From Oceaniglobus ichthyenteri (lineage in GTDB: Bacteria > Pseudomonadota > Alphaproteobacteria > Rhodobacterales > Rhodobacteraceae), in NCBI RefSeq assembly GCF_003057885.1, contig NZ_QAGK01000017.1, positions 1-53,974 of the forward strand: DNA of 53,974 nucleotides. Direction: 5' to 3'. The position numbers were made by a program, and so were the translations under genes. Positions 18,090 to 27,009 of the stretch are shown one piece after another; positions within the stretch are counted from its first letter, which is position 1; each line of letters begins with the position of its first letter. Under the pieces are notes generated by a model. The model was not told the origin of the DNA, ran no database searches, and saw only the letters and a program-made list of their open reading frames with translations.

Positions 18090-19045
18090 TGTGCGGCCTC
18101 CAATGCGGGGGCGTCCCATTCGACGGTTTCGCGGCGTTGATAATCGGTGAACCAATCGGGATCGGTGCGGTATTCCACCCGCCCATCGCCATAAACCCGC
18201 GCCACCGCGCGGCGCGATGACAGGCAAAAGGCATGAACCGACATTTGCATGCCCCCGGTGTGGCAATAGCCCACTTCGATATTGCAATCGACGACCATGG
18301 ATTTACCGACAAACCCCATCGCCCCCATGCCGATGGAATTGCCGATTTCCTTGAATTCCCGCTCTAACGCGGCGATTTTCGGGTCGGAATTTTCGCTGCC
18401 CACGGTGCGCAGACAGGCGGCGCGTTTGCCCAGAACCATACAGGTGTCTTTGCACCCGCCAAGGCCGATGCCGATGATCGCGGGCTGACAGGCCAGACCG
18501 CGTTTGCCAAAGGCCACCAGACTGTCGAGGTAAAACCGTTTGATCCCCTCGATCCCGTCAGACGGAAACAGCATCCGGTAATCGGTGCCGAACAACCCGC
18601 CCTTGTGCACGGTGATCAGATCGATCCATTCGCCGCCCGGCTCATACCCATATTCGATTTCGGGCGCGCCGATGCCGACGTTGTTGTTGTGATCGGTGCG
18701 CCACAGGGGGTGCACCCGATTGGGGCGCAGGGGCACGCCATTGGTGGCCTGTGCCGTGGCCCGGCGCAGCGCCGCCTCAAGCGCGATTGGCCCGCCTTCG
18801 ATCTGGGTTTCATTGCCCATCTTGACGTACCAGCGCGGCGTGCCGGTATCGCCGCACATGGCGCGGCGGTCTTCCTTGGCGGCCTCGTAATTTTCCAACA
18901 TCGCCTGAAGAACAAAGGACGACAGATCGCCGTCTTCCACGGCGGCGGCGGCCTCTAACCCATCCAGATAATCCTGAGGAATTTCGATCGCTGCCTTGTC
19001 CATCAGCGTTTGCGCGGTTTGTTCGATGATCTTGATCGGAATCAT
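18086..19045 (-). CDS. Class I fumarate hydratase / L(+)-tartrate dehydratase, alpha subunit
   Basis: A 319-residue Fe-S subunit. CGDTGTP (Cys64) is the hallmark of the family; Cys186 before GIGLGG and a Cys in GYCHTGG (261) are the other likely [4Fe-4S] ligands. With the beta subunit it forms a complete oxygen-sensitive hydratase of the two-subunit type. Its ATG overlaps the stop of the flavoprotein gene (ATGA). Tartrate dehydratase alpha subunits look similar, so substrate assignment rests on the neighbours. Confidence 0.88.
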   Translation of the reverse strand: MIPIKIIEQTAQTLMDKAAIEIPQDYLDGLEAAAAVEDGDLSSFVLQAMLENYEAAKEDRRAMCGDTGTPRWYVKMGNETQIEGGPIALEAALRRATAQATNGVPLRPNRVHPLWRTDHNNNVGIGAPEIEYGYEPGGEWIDLITVHKGGLFGTDYRMLFPSDGIEGIKRFYLDSLVAFGKRGLACQPAIIGIGLGGCKDTCMVLGKRAACLRTVGSENSDPKIAALEREFKEIGNSIGMGAMGFVGKSMVVDCNIEVGYCHTGGMQMSVHAFCLSSRRAVARVYGDGRVEYRTDPDWFTDYQRRETVEWDAPALEAAQ

Positions 19046-20796
19046 TCTGCGGCCTCCACCAATGATACGGGTTCGCCTTCGGGCAATATGGTTTCGCCCG
19101 GGCGTACGATTGTGAATTGAACGTCTTCGCGGCTGACCTCAAGCGTGCCGCCGGTCTGTTTGGCCACGGTGAAATAGCTGCTTTCCATTGATCCGCTTTC
19201 GGGAAAATCCTCGCGGAAATGCGCGCCGCGTGAATTTTCGCGCGCCAGACCGGCCTTGGTGATCACCTCGGACACTTCGCACAAAGACGCCAGATTCAGC
19301 CAGTCATGCCAGGTCAGGTTAAAGGCCAGATTGTCGCCCGCCACGCCGGTGGCCAGAAGTTCGGCCTGCACATCGGCAATGCGGGTCAGGCCGCGTTCCA
19401 TCCCGGTTTCGGTGCGCATGACGCCCACATCTTCCCACATCGCCTCTTGCAATTTATCGCGCAGGGGTTGGATGGGGGCAATTTTATTGGATAGCGGGCG
19501 CAGGGCGCGGGCGATTTCGGCCTGCAACACATTTTCATCCGGGTCACGCAGCGCGCCCATGTTGCGAATATCCATGCCCATCACATCACCGGCGACACCG
19601 CCATAGACGGTGGAATTGGCCACGCCATTGCCGCCCAACCGGTTTGATCCGTGCGCGCCGCCCGCATCTTCGCCCGCGACATACAGACCCTCAATCGCGG
19701 TGCGCGTATCGGGGTCAACCACGACGCCGCCCATGAAATAATGCGCCGTTGGCACCACTTCGACCTTGCCGGCGGCCAGATCGAAACCGCTGTCGGCACA
19801 GCGTTTGACCATGCCGGGAAATTTGGCGCGCACATTATCGGGGCCAAGGTGCGACATTGAAATGTAAACGCCGCCATTGTCGGATGTGTTCGATTTGCGC
19901 ATTTCCGCGAATATGCCGCGGCTGACCACATCGCGGGTGGCGCGCTCCCCCTTAGCGTCATAATCGAACATGAACCGGTTTTCCGCCCCGTTCAACAATT
20001 GCCCGCCCGCGCCGCGCAACCCTTCTTCTAACACTGTGCCGGTCATCTTGGTGTGATCGCCCGCCAACAGCCCGGTGGGGTGGAATTGCACCATTTCCAT
20101 ATCGCGCAACGGCAACCCAAGGCGCAGCGCCATCGCCAGACCATCCATTGTCTTGTCGCCGCTTGGGGTGTGGTATTTATACATGGTCGGCCCGCCACCG
20201 GTGCCCATCATCACGGTCTTGGCGCGCACAAACCGGAATTTGCCGGTGCGCATGTCAATCATCAACACCCCGGCCAGGGCGGTGCCGTCTTTTGTCGGGA
20301 TCAATCCGATGGCGCGATGCTCTTGCAGCTTTTCAACCGGGCGCGACAGAACCTGTTCCATCAACCGGTTGATGATTTCGATCCCGGTCAGATCGCCCTT
20401 GTGCACCGTGCGGTCGGCGGTTTGCCCGGCAAATGCCTTTTGATGCAACGTGCCATCACTATTGCGATCAAAGAAACAGCCGATTTCGTTTTCCAGCTCG
20501 CGAATGCGCACCACCGCCTGTTCGCACAGCTTCCAGGCCATATCCTGATTGGGCAGCCATTTGCCGCCATTGATCGTATCCATGAAATGCCGCTCAACCG
20601 TGTCGCCCCCGCCAAGCGCCACGTTATAGCCACCCTGCACCATCCGGGTGCAGCCGCATTTCCCGATCAGACCCTTGACCGCGATGGTGATTTTGGTGCC
20701 GGCCGGGGCACTTTGTTGCGCGTGCAGGGCGGCAAACATGCCCGCCCCACCAGTGCCCAGGATCAGGATATCGGTGTCATGTCTTTCGATTTGCAT
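19042..20796 (-). CDS. sdhA: Succinate dehydrogenase/fumarate reductase-type flavoprotein subunit
   Basis: A 584-residue flavoprotein with the FAD motif GTGGAG (14-19). Active-site segments QFHPTG, LRGAGG, HYFMGG and HGSNRLGGN are conserved, so dicarboxylate binding looks intact. At the position of the His that carries covalent FAD in SdhA/FrdA (SHTVAAQGG) it has GCTRMVQGG, i.e. Cys49. In E. coli FrdA, loss of this His gives non-covalent FAD and hurts succinate oxidation more than fumarate reduction, so this enzyme may work as a fumarate-type reductase or act on another acid. It is the fourth gene of a six-gene operon. Confidence 0.88.
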   Translation of the reverse strand: MQIERHDTDILILGTGGAGMFAALHAQQSAPAGTKITIAVKGLIGKCGCTRMVQGGYNVALGGGDTVERHFMDTINGGKWLPNQDMAWKLCEQAVVRIRELENEIGCFFDRNSDGTLHQKAFAGQTADRTVHKGDLTGIEIINRLMEQVLSRPVEKLQEHRAIGLIPTKDGTALAGVLMIDMRTGKFRFVRAKTVMMGTGGGPTMYKYHTPSGDKTMDGLAMALRLGLPLRDMEMVQFHPTGLLAGDHTKMTGTVLEEGLRGAGGQLLNGAENRFMFDYDAKGERATRDVVSRGIFAEMRKSNTSDNGGVYISMSHLGPDNVRAKFPGMVKRCADSGFDLAAGKVEVVPTAHYFMGGVVVDPDTRTAIEGLYVAGEDAGGAHGSNRLGGNGVANSTVYGGVAGDVMGMDIRNMGALRDPDENVLQAEIARALRPLSNKIAPIQPLRDKLQEAMWEDVGVMRTETGMERGLTRIADVQAELLATGVAGDNLAFNLTWHDWLNLASLCEVSEVITKAGLARENSRGAHFREDFPESGSMESSYFTVAKQTGGTLEVSREDVQFTIVRPGETILPEGEPVSLVEAAE

Positions 20797-21137
20797 CAGA
20801 TCGCCCTCAAAAGGAAAACGCCGGCCAACAGCGTCGAAAGGCCCACAGCGCCCGCCGCCGCGGTTTTCTGGCCCGATGTCCATGGCAGCCATTCCAGCGC
20901 CATCAACCGCAATCCGCCAAACATGTGCACCGCCAGCAAAAACACCAAACCAAATTCGGCCAGTTTGACAATGCCCATATCGGCCCAGTTCAAAAACCCA
21001 TCCAGGCTTTCGGGTTTGTTCAACGCATAGGACAGCACCCAAAAATGCGCCGGTAAAAACAGCGCCAGCGCCACGCCCGAAACACGGTGCAGCAAAAACG
21101 CCAGCCAAAGGGTGTGGGTTCGGTATCCGCGGATCAT
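20796..21137 (-). CDS. Small membrane anchor of the SDH/FRD-type complex
   Basis: A 113-residue protein with three predicted membrane helices. The N-terminal HRVSGVALALFLPAHFWVLSY carries an SdhC-like HRxSG motif, and a His in LLAVHMFGGLR fits an axial haem b ligand. It overlaps the flavoprotein start by 1 bp and the other anchor by 4 bp (ATGA). The ATG at 21137 is chosen because upstream codons are antisense-like sequence inside the neighbouring anchor gene. Together the two anchors would bind quinone and haem. Confidence 0.8.
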   Translation of the reverse strand: MIRGYRTHTLWLAFLLHRVSGVALALFLPAHFWVLSYALNKPESLDGFLNWADMGIVKLAEFGLVFLLAVHMFGGLRLMALEWLPWTSGQKTAAAGAVGLSTLLAGVFLLRAI

Positions 21138-21466
21138 GTTGCCGTTACCCCGTACACTGCCTGCATTCCCAGGATCAAAAGCACCGCCAGAATCGCCCAG
21201 GCGATGCCATTCAACAGCCCGCCGCGCAGGCCCGCCCATTCGGATAAAACCGTGCGCAGGCCAATCGCTGCATGCACCGAAACCGCCACGACAAAGGTGG
21301 CATAAAACAGCATCCACAACACGCTGCCTTGGGTGCGGCCCAGAATTTCGGCCGCCGACAACCCGCCCTGAATGGCGTAAATCATCACCGCGATATGCAT
21401 CAGAACCAGCGGCGCCATGATCAGTGCCGAAATCCGCTGTGCCATATAAAGTTTCAGGGTCATCAT
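21134..21466 (-). CDS. Second small membrane anchor of the SDH/FRD-type complex
   Basis: A 110-residue protein with three hydrophobic segments. It begins MMTLKLYMAQRISALIMAPLVLMHIAVMIYA (written here as its first region, residues 1-31), with an RIS motif and a His (LMHI) of the SdhC/SdhD kind, and a later AAIGLRTVL segment. Tandem ATGs at 21466/21463 overlap the iron-sulfur subunit stop. It partners with the 113-residue anchor encoded next. Whether it is SdhC- or SdhD-equivalent cannot be decided. Confidence 0.78.
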   Translation of the reverse strand: MMTLKLYMAQRISALIMAPLVLMHIAVMIYAIQGGLSAAEILGRTQGSVLWMLFYATFVVAVSVHAAIGLRTVLSEWAGLRGGLLNGIAWAILAVLLILGMQAVYGVTAT

Positions 21467-22167
21467 TTGCGCCTTTTGAAAAAGTTGCGCGCGGTTTCGC
21501 GTTTCAGCCCGGCAATCGCCGCCATCGGGTTCAACTCGTTCGGGCAATGCACGGTGCAACTGCCCTGACTGTGGCAATTGTGGCATCCGCCCACGCCCGA
21601 CACGGCATCAAGGATCGCCAGTTTATTGGCATCCTTGCTGTCGTTATACACGCTCCACGCCCGTTGCAGCGCGGCAGGGCCCAGATAATCGGGGTTGCCC
21701 GCCACCGTATCACAGGCAGCATAACAAACCGAACAGTTGATACATTCGATCCCGGCGTTTGCCTCAACCCGGTCTTCGCTGGTCGGGCTGATCGGTTCAA
21801 TCGGGTCATGGCGGGTTTGGGTGGGGTGGTGAAACCCCTCGGCGGCGACCCATTTTTCAAAAAACGGGTCCATGTCGGTTGCCAGATCCTTGATCACCGG
21901 CAGGTTGCGCAGGGGGGCAATTTCCATTTTGCCATCCACCAGAACCTTGTTCACATGGGTGCGGCAGGTCCAGCGCGGCGTGCCATTGACCATCATCGCG
22001 CAAGACCCGCACATGCCCACCCGGCAGGCATAACGATAGCTCAGCGTCGGATCGGCATATTGCTGAATCCAGGCCACCACATCCAGAACGGTCTGATTAT
22101 CCTCGACCTTGACGGAATAGGATTGAAACGATCCCGTCGCGCCCCCGCGCCAGACAGATACAGACAT
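21463..22167 (-). CDS. sdhB: Succinate dehydrogenase/fumarate reductase-type iron-sulfur subunit
   Basis: A 234-residue protein with all cluster ligands: [2Fe-2S] Cys48, 53, 56 and 68; [4Fe-4S] Cys142, 145, 148 and 152; and a third cluster from Cys198, 204 and 208 in the CHNCHSQGSCTVHCP region. It carries electrons from the flavoprotein to the membrane anchors. It is the first gene of the operon sdhB-anchor-anchor-sdhA-fumarase alpha-fumarase beta. An alternative TTG start at 22185 has a better ribosome-binding site (GGGGGAG) and would add six residues; the ATG at 22167 is the conservative choice. Confidence 0.88.
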   Translation of the reverse strand: MSVSVWRGGATGSFQSYSVKVEDNQTVLDVVAWIQQYADPTLSYRYACRVGMCGSCAMMVNGTPRWTCRTHVNKVLVDGKMEIAPLRNLPVIKDLATDMDPFFEKWVAAEGFHHPTQTRHDPIEPISPTSEDRVEANAGIECINCSVCYAACDTVAGNPDYLGPAALQRAWSVYNDSKDANKLAILDAVSGVGGCHNCHSQGSCTVHCPNELNPMAAIAGLKRETARNFFKRRK

Positions 22168-22221
22168 CTGCTGCTTATCTTCCAAAGCGCAACTCCCCCG
22201 GTTAGCGATCAGTCGGGTTTG

Positions 22222-22249
22222 GGTATAGATGATTGTTTTTCTAACACAA
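22222..22249 (-). promoter_or_regulatory. Candidate promoter of the SDH/fumarase operon
   Basis: On the minus strand TTGTGT (complement of 22244-22249) and TATACC (complement of 22222-22227) are separated by 16 nt, a fair sigma-70 match about 40-60 bp before sdhB. The 172-bp divergent region is AT-rich and must also hold the promoter of the rightward GST gene. Confidence 0.4.
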
Positions 22250-22357
22250 AGGAATAAAATCTTACCCATACCGTAACAAATATTTACACAACTGACGCCT
22301 TTTCAAACGCTGCCCTGTCGTTATGGTAAAATCCGAAACTCTGGCAAAGGACTGCGC

Positions 22358-22972
22358 ATGTTTACACTTTATTACGCCAAAGGCACGGCGGCCCTGCCCG
22401 TTCATATCGCATTGCAAGAGGCCGGCGCCGATTACGATCTGCGCCTGATCGAATTTTCCAACCAGGATCAACTCAAACCCGAGTTTCTGAAGATCAACCC
22501 GAAAGGGCGGGTGCCGGCCCTGGTGACGGATCAGGGTATCCTGACCGAAACGCCCGCCATTCTGGCCTTTATCGCGCAAAGCTTTGGCGCCGCGAACCTG
22601 ATTCCGTCAACGCCGTACGGGTTTGCAAAGGCACAGGAATTCAACGCCTATCTGGCCGCAACGGTGCATGTGGCCCATGCCCACAAGATGCGCGGCACAC
22701 GCTGGTCGGATGATGCGGGCTGTGTTGCCTCAATGCAGGCGAAAGTGGCACAAAACATGGCCGATTGCGCGGATTTCATTGAAAACAACTGCCTTGAGGG
22801 GCCGTGGGTGATGGGCGCGCAATATACCATTTGCGATCCGTATCTGTTTTTGATCGCGCGCTGGCTCAGGGGGGACGGGGTGGATGACACCGCATTTCCC
22901 CGCATTCTGGCCCACCGCGCCCGGATGGAGGCCCGCCCCGCCGTACAGGACGTGTTGAAACACCATGTCTGA
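22358..22972 (+). CDS. Glutathione S-transferase family protein
   Basis: A 204-residue GST with an N-terminal thioredoxin-like domain (FTLYYAKGTAALPVHIALQEAG, then KINPKGRVPALVTDQG and the ETPAI glutathione-binding turn) and a helical C-terminal domain. AAAGG precedes the ATG. It overlaps the nitroreductase gene by 8 bp. It may act in detoxification of an electrophile or as an isomerase; nothing in the context identifies a substrate. Confidence 0.88.
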   Translation: MFTLYYAKGTAALPVHIALQEAGADYDLRLIEFSNQDQLKPEFLKINPKGRVPALVTDQGILTETPAILAFIAQSFGAANLIPSTPYGFAKAQEFNAYLAATVHVAHAHKMRGTRWSDDAGCVASMQAKVAQNMADCADFIENNCLEGPWVMGAQYTICDPYLFLIARWLRGDGVDDTAFPRILAHRARMEARPAVQDVLKHHV

Positions 22973-23795
22973 CCGGCTCAATGCCGCCCTGCGCGCGCGG
23001 TTCACCGATGCCCCCGATACGCCCGCAGATCTGGCCGGTAATGACGCGGTGCACACGATGGCCGCGCGCGGATCGTGCCGGGCGTTTCGCCCTGATCCGG
23101 TGCCGATGCCGGTGATCGAAACGCTGTGTGCGGTGGCGTTATCGGCACCGTCAAAAAGTGATCTGCAACAGCGCGACATCGTGATTGTTCAGGATCCGGC
23201 CCTGAAGGCGCAGATCGTGGCGCTGTTGTCGGCCCAGACATGGATTGCCGATGCGCCGCACCTGTTGGTGTTTTGCGCCAACAACCGCCGACAGCGGCAG
23301 GTGCACGAATTTCAAGGTTTGCCTTTTGCCAACGATCATCTGGATGCGTTTTTCAACGCCAGTGTCGATGCGGGCATCGCCCTGGGCAGTTTCGTGAATG
23401 CGGCCGAGGCGGCGGGCCTTGGATGTTGCCCGATCAGCACCATTCGCAACCATGCCGGGCAGGTCAGCGATCTGTTGCGCCTGCCCGATCATGTGTTTCC
23501 GGTGGCCGCCCTTGCCCTGGGCCATCCGGTCCGCGCGCCACGGATCAGCCCGCGCTTGCCCCTGCGCGCGACGGTGCATCATGACACGTTCAGCGATGAC
23601 ACCTTGGCCGAAGATTTGGCCCACTATGATGCCCACCGCGCCACGGTGCAGCCCTATCGCACACAGCGCAGCGCGGAAAGATACGGCACCAGCCCCGCCT
23701 ATACCTGGTCAATGGACAAGGCCCGGCAGTACAGCCTGCCGGAACGCGCCGATTTCGCCGCCTTCATCAAGGCCAAGGGGTTCAACCTGGATTAA
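22965..23795 (+). CDS. Nitroreductase-family FMN oxidoreductase
   Basis: A 276-residue flavoprotein. RGSCRAFRPDPVPMPVIETL and the LSAPSKSDLQQRDIVIV segment form the FMN-phosphate site, and AAEAAGLGCCPIS is the dimer-interface motif, as in the NfsA/Frp-like branch. It is translationally coupled to the GST. Its TAA at 23793-23795 is interleaved with the stop of the convergent thiamine-diphosphate gene. Physiological substrate unknown. Confidence 0.85.
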   Translation: MSDRLNAALRARFTDAPDTPADLAGNDAVHTMAARGSCRAFRPDPVPMPVIETLCAVALSAPSKSDLQQRDIVIVQDPALKAQIVALLSAQTWIADAPHLLVFCANNRRQRQVHEFQGLPFANDHLDAFFNASVDAGIALGSFVNAAEAAGLGCCPISTIRNHAGQVSDLLRLPDHVFPVAALALGHPVRAPRISPRLPLRATVHHDTFSDDTLAEDLAHYDAHRATVQPYRTQRSAERYGTSPAYTWSMDKARQYSLPERADFAAFIKAKGFNLD

Positions 23796-25390
23796 TGGGC
23801 GGCCCCGCTGGGGGCGGCCAACCCTTCGATCTGGACATTGACACAGGCGGGCTTGCCGCTGTTCACCGCGCGCTCCAGCGCGGCGTCCAGATCGGCCAGA
23901 TCGGTGACATATTCACCGTGCGCGCCCAATCCCCGCGCCGCCAGATCATAGCGCGCGCCGCTTAATTCGCACCCGATCAACCGATCCGGGCCATATTCGC
24001 GCATTTGTATCAGATGTTCGGCGTTCCAACGCCCGTCATTGCCGATGATCACCACATAGGGGCGGTGGGCCCGCACCGCGGTTTCAAATTCGGCAAAGTG
24101 AAACCCGACCGTGCCATCGCCCATCATCGCAAACACCGTGGCGTCAGGCAGCGCGCATTTCGCCCCCAGACCATAGCATAATCCGCCGCCAATCGCGCCG
24201 GAAATGCCGTTGATCACCCGGTGATTGGCGTGGGTTGCGGCCTGTGCCCATTGGCCAAATTCACCCCCATCGCAAATCATCACCGAGGTTTCGGCCTTTT
24301 CAACCTGCCGCTGCACGGCGGCGCACAGTTGCGCGGGGGTGATTTTGCCCGATGGTACGGTGTCATCGGCGCTGAAACTGCGCGCGCCGGTCAGGGTTGC
24401 AACCTCGTCTTGCCAGGCGTCCCCGCCCCCCTGCCCCGCATCAATCAGGGCCGCGATACTGTCGCGCGGATCGGCGGCGAAACAGGCGGTTAAGCGGGTG
24501 CCAAGATTGCGGTGGGCGCGGTCACGTTCGGCGGCGTCTGCCTGCACCACGATCCAGGTGCAATCGGGATCAACCAGATTGGCGGCCCCGAACCCCAGGG
24601 TGAAATCAACGGATTTGCCCAGGATCACCACCAGATCGCACCGCGCGAACGCCTTGGCAATATCGCCCAACATCGGGTCTTTGAACCCTCGCGGGCTTTC
24701 CATTGCGATCACCGGCGCGCCAAGGGCGGTTTGCAGATCGGCCAGATCGGGCGCGCGGGTGGCGTTCATTGCCGGGCCGCAAATCACCAGCGGGCGATTG
24801 GCCTGTGCAATCGCGCGGGCGATGGTTTTGGCCTCGGCCCCGGCCAATGGCATCGGTTCCTTGCCAAGGGCGGTCGGAATTATGCCGCCGGTTGCATCCG
24901 CCTCGACCAAATCGAAAGGCAGGGCCATGTGAACCGGCCCCGGTTGCCCCGACAAAGCGGTGCGCAGGGCGCGCGCCGTGTCGATGCCAAAATCCGCCGC
25001 GCGGATCGGGCGAAACGAAAGTTTCGTGACCGGTGCTGTCATCGGCACCTGATCCAGCTCCTGAAACGCGCCCCGGCCATCCTGGCCAATCGGGGAATCG
25101 CCGGTCAGCAAAAGCACCGGGGTTTGCGAGGCCGAACAGGTGAACAGCGCGCCCAGGGCATTGGCGGCCCCTGCCCCGGCAGTCACCATCGCCACCCCGA
25201 CCGTGCCGGTCAGTTGCGCGTAAGCCTCGGCCATGAACACGGCGGCGGCCTCGTGGCGGGTGTGGATGATTTCGATTCCGGCATCGAAACAGGCATCGTA
25301 AATCGGCATGATCTGATTGCCCGACAGTGAAAATATACGCTCAACGCCCGCGGCCGCCAGCGTTTGAACCAAAAGATCCGCGCCTCGCAT
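23792..25390 (-). CDS. Thiamine-diphosphate-dependent enzyme (acetolactate synthase-like family)
   Basis: A 532-residue protein with three domains: pyrimidine-binding with Glu47 in RHEAAA (the residue that activates the cofactor), a central domain, and a C-terminal diphosphate-binding domain with GDGTVGFHFAEFETA followed by the N of IIGNDGRWN. The family includes acetolactate synthase, benzoylformate and oxalyl-CoA decarboxylases. The presence of Glu argues against glyoxylate carboligase, which has Val there. The ATG at 25390 is preferred because of an upstream G-rich ribosome-binding site; an ATG at 25423 has none. Substrate unknown. Confidence 0.8.
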   Translation of the reverse strand: MRGADLLVQTLAAAGVERIFSLSGNQIMPIYDACFDAGIEIIHTRHEAAAVFMAEAYAQLTGTVGVAMVTAGAGAANALGALFTCSASQTPVLLLTGDSPIGQDGRGAFQELDQVPMTAPVTKLSFRPIRAADFGIDTARALRTALSGQPGPVHMALPFDLVEADATGGIIPTALGKEPMPLAGAEAKTIARAIAQANRPLVICGPAMNATRAPDLADLQTALGAPVIAMESPRGFKDPMLGDIAKAFARCDLVVILGKSVDFTLGFGAANLVDPDCTWIVVQADAAERDRAHRNLGTRLTACFAADPRDSIAALIDAGQGGGDAWQDEVATLTGARSFSADDTVPSGKITPAQLCAAVQRQVEKAETSVMICDGGEFGQWAQAATHANHRVINGISGAIGGGLCYGLGAKCALPDATVFAMMGDGTVGFHFAEFETAVRAHRPYVVIIGNDGRWNAEHLIQMREYGPDRLIGCELSGARYDLAARGLGAHGEYVTDLADLDAALERAVNSGKPACVNVQIEGLAAPSGAAH

Positions 25391-25465
25391 GATGTCTGTC
25401 CCCCCAGATGAATTTTGCGCCATCTGACTGTATATCGCCGCTGCCGTCCAGTGTTCGCCAACGCA

Positions 25466-25493
25466 AAAGGCCCGGCAATCCTGCCGGGCCTTT
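25466..25493 (-). terminator. Strong rho-independent-type terminator hairpin
   Basis: AAAGGCCCGGCA (25466-25477) and TGCCGGGCCTTT (25482-25493) form a perfect 12-bp stem with a 4-nt loop. Read on the minus strand it lies about 25 bp beyond the permease stop and ends in TTTT, so it should end the leftward urate operon before the thiamine-diphosphate gene. It is the clearest terminator on the plasmid. Confidence 0.85.
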
Positions 25494-25518
25494 CCCTGTC
25501 ATCTCCTGGCGCTCTGCC

Positions 25519-26961
25519 TCAGCGGTCTTTTTCCAACGAGCCAAGCCCGTGGCCCGCCATGCCGCCTGACACTTCCTCGGTCGATTCCCCGCTCAGTTCT
25601 TCGGGCAGGATCAGGTTCAGAACGATGGCAATCAGCGCCGCAGGCAACAGGCCCGATGTGGCCAGAATGCGCAGGGTTTCGGGCAGATATTGCACCGCCT
25701 TGGGATCAAGTTGCAGACCCAGACCCACCGACAGGGCAATGGCAAAGATCACCATGTTGCGCCGGTTCCAATTCACATCCGACAGCATCGAAATGCCCGC
25801 CGCCACAACCATGCCGAACATCACGATCACACCGCCGCCCAACACCTCGATCGGGACGGTGTTGATCACCGCGCCCACTTTCGGGATCAAACCACAGATG
25901 ATCAGGAAGATCGCGCCGATGGTCACCACATGGCGGCTCATCACGCCGGTCATGGCGATCAGCCCGACGTTTTGCGAAAACGATGTGTTGGGAAATCCGC
26001 CAAACACACCCGCCACCGCCGAACCGAGCCCGTCGGCATAGGTCGCGCCGGTGATTTCGGCCTCGGTGGCCTCGCGCCCTGCCCCGCCTTTGGTGATGCC
26101 TGAAACATCGCCTACGGTTTCAACCGCCGACACGAATGCCATCAGACAAAACCCGACAACGGCGGCAATGCTGATTTCAAAGCCGTATTTGAACGGCATC
26201 GGAAAGGATACCGGCGCGGCGCGGTTCCAGCTGTTGGCGATGCCTTCGAATGTGACCATCCCCATGCCCAAGGCATAGACATAGCCAACCAGAATCCCGA
26301 TCACCACGGCAGAAACCGCCAACATGCCCCTGGCATAAAATTTCAGCCCAAGGGTGACAAACACCACCACCAAGGCGGCAGACCAGTTCAACAGGCTGCC
26401 GTATTCGGGCAAATCGCGCGCTTTGGCCGGAACACCGCCTGCGGCATATTCGATACCCACCTTGACCAGCGCCAGACCGATCATCGTCACCACCAGGCCG
26501 GTGACCAAAGGTGGCAGGGCAAACCGGATCTTGCCGATGAACGTGGCGATAAAGGTGTGAAACAACCCGCCGATCACGACCCCGCCAAACAGCGCCGGAA
26601 GCGCCTCAACCCCCTTGCCCGCGACGAGGGGAATCATGATCGGGATAAAGGCAAAACTGGTGCCTTGCACGATCGGCAGGCGCGCGCCGACCGGGCCGAA
26701 CCCGATGGTTTGAAACAGGGTGGCGACCCCGGCAAACAGCATCGACATCTGAATCAGATAGGTCATATCGGGAAAGCCCTGCGCCCCCGCATCCGAGCCA
26801 AACCCGAACCCCGCCGCTCCGGCGATGATGATCGCCGGTGTCACGTTGGACACGAACATCGCCAGAACGTGCTGAATCCCCAAAGGTATCGCGCGGTGCA
26901 GCGCCGGGGTGTAATTGGGATCGCGCAGCTGTTCTGGCGTCCCGATGGATGTATCGGCCAA
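25519..26961 (-). CDS. NCS2-family purine (urate/xanthine) permease
   Basis: A 480-residue transporter with about 12-14 membrane segments. Family signatures are GIQHVLAMFVSNVTPA near the N-terminus, SAVETVGDVSGITKGG in the middle and the substrate-site motif QNVGLIAMTGV. NCS2 members carry xanthine, urate or uracil; the urate-degradation genes around it favour urate or xanthine. The start is TTG at 26961, supported by GGAGG 8 nt upstream. It is the last gene of puuE-uraD, allA, permease and is followed by a strong terminator. Confidence 0.9.
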   Translation of the reverse strand: MADTSIGTPEQLRDPNYTPALHRAIPLGIQHVLAMFVSNVTPAIIIAGAAGFGFGSDAGAQGFPDMTYLIQMSMLFAGVATLFQTIGFGPVGARLPIVQGTSFAFIPIMIPLVAGKGVEALPALFGGVVIGGLFHTFIATFIGKIRFALPPLVTGLVVTMIGLALVKVGIEYAAGGVPAKARDLPEYGSLLNWSAALVVVFVTLGLKFYARGMLAVSAVVIGILVGYVYALGMGMVTFEGIANSWNRAAPVSFPMPFKYGFEISIAAVVGFCLMAFVSAVETVGDVSGITKGGAGREATEAEITGATYADGLGSAVAGVFGGFPNTSFSQNVGLIAMTGVMSRHVVTIGAIFLIICGLIPKVGAVINTVPIEVLGGGVIVMFGMVVAAGISMLSDVNWNRRNMVIFAIALSVGLGLQLDPKAVQYLPETLRILATSGLLPAALIAIVLNLILPEELSGESTEEVSGGMAGHGLGSLEKDR

Positions 26962-27009
26962 AGTTAGTTCCTCCCTGAAAATTGAAATCCCGGTCTTTTT
27001 GCCGGTGTG

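Noticed and set aside
23792-25390. Glyoxylate carboligase, which would have consumed glyoxylate from AllA
   Set aside because: The protein keeps the catalytic Glu47 that glyoxylate carboligase lacks, and it is shorter than that enzyme.
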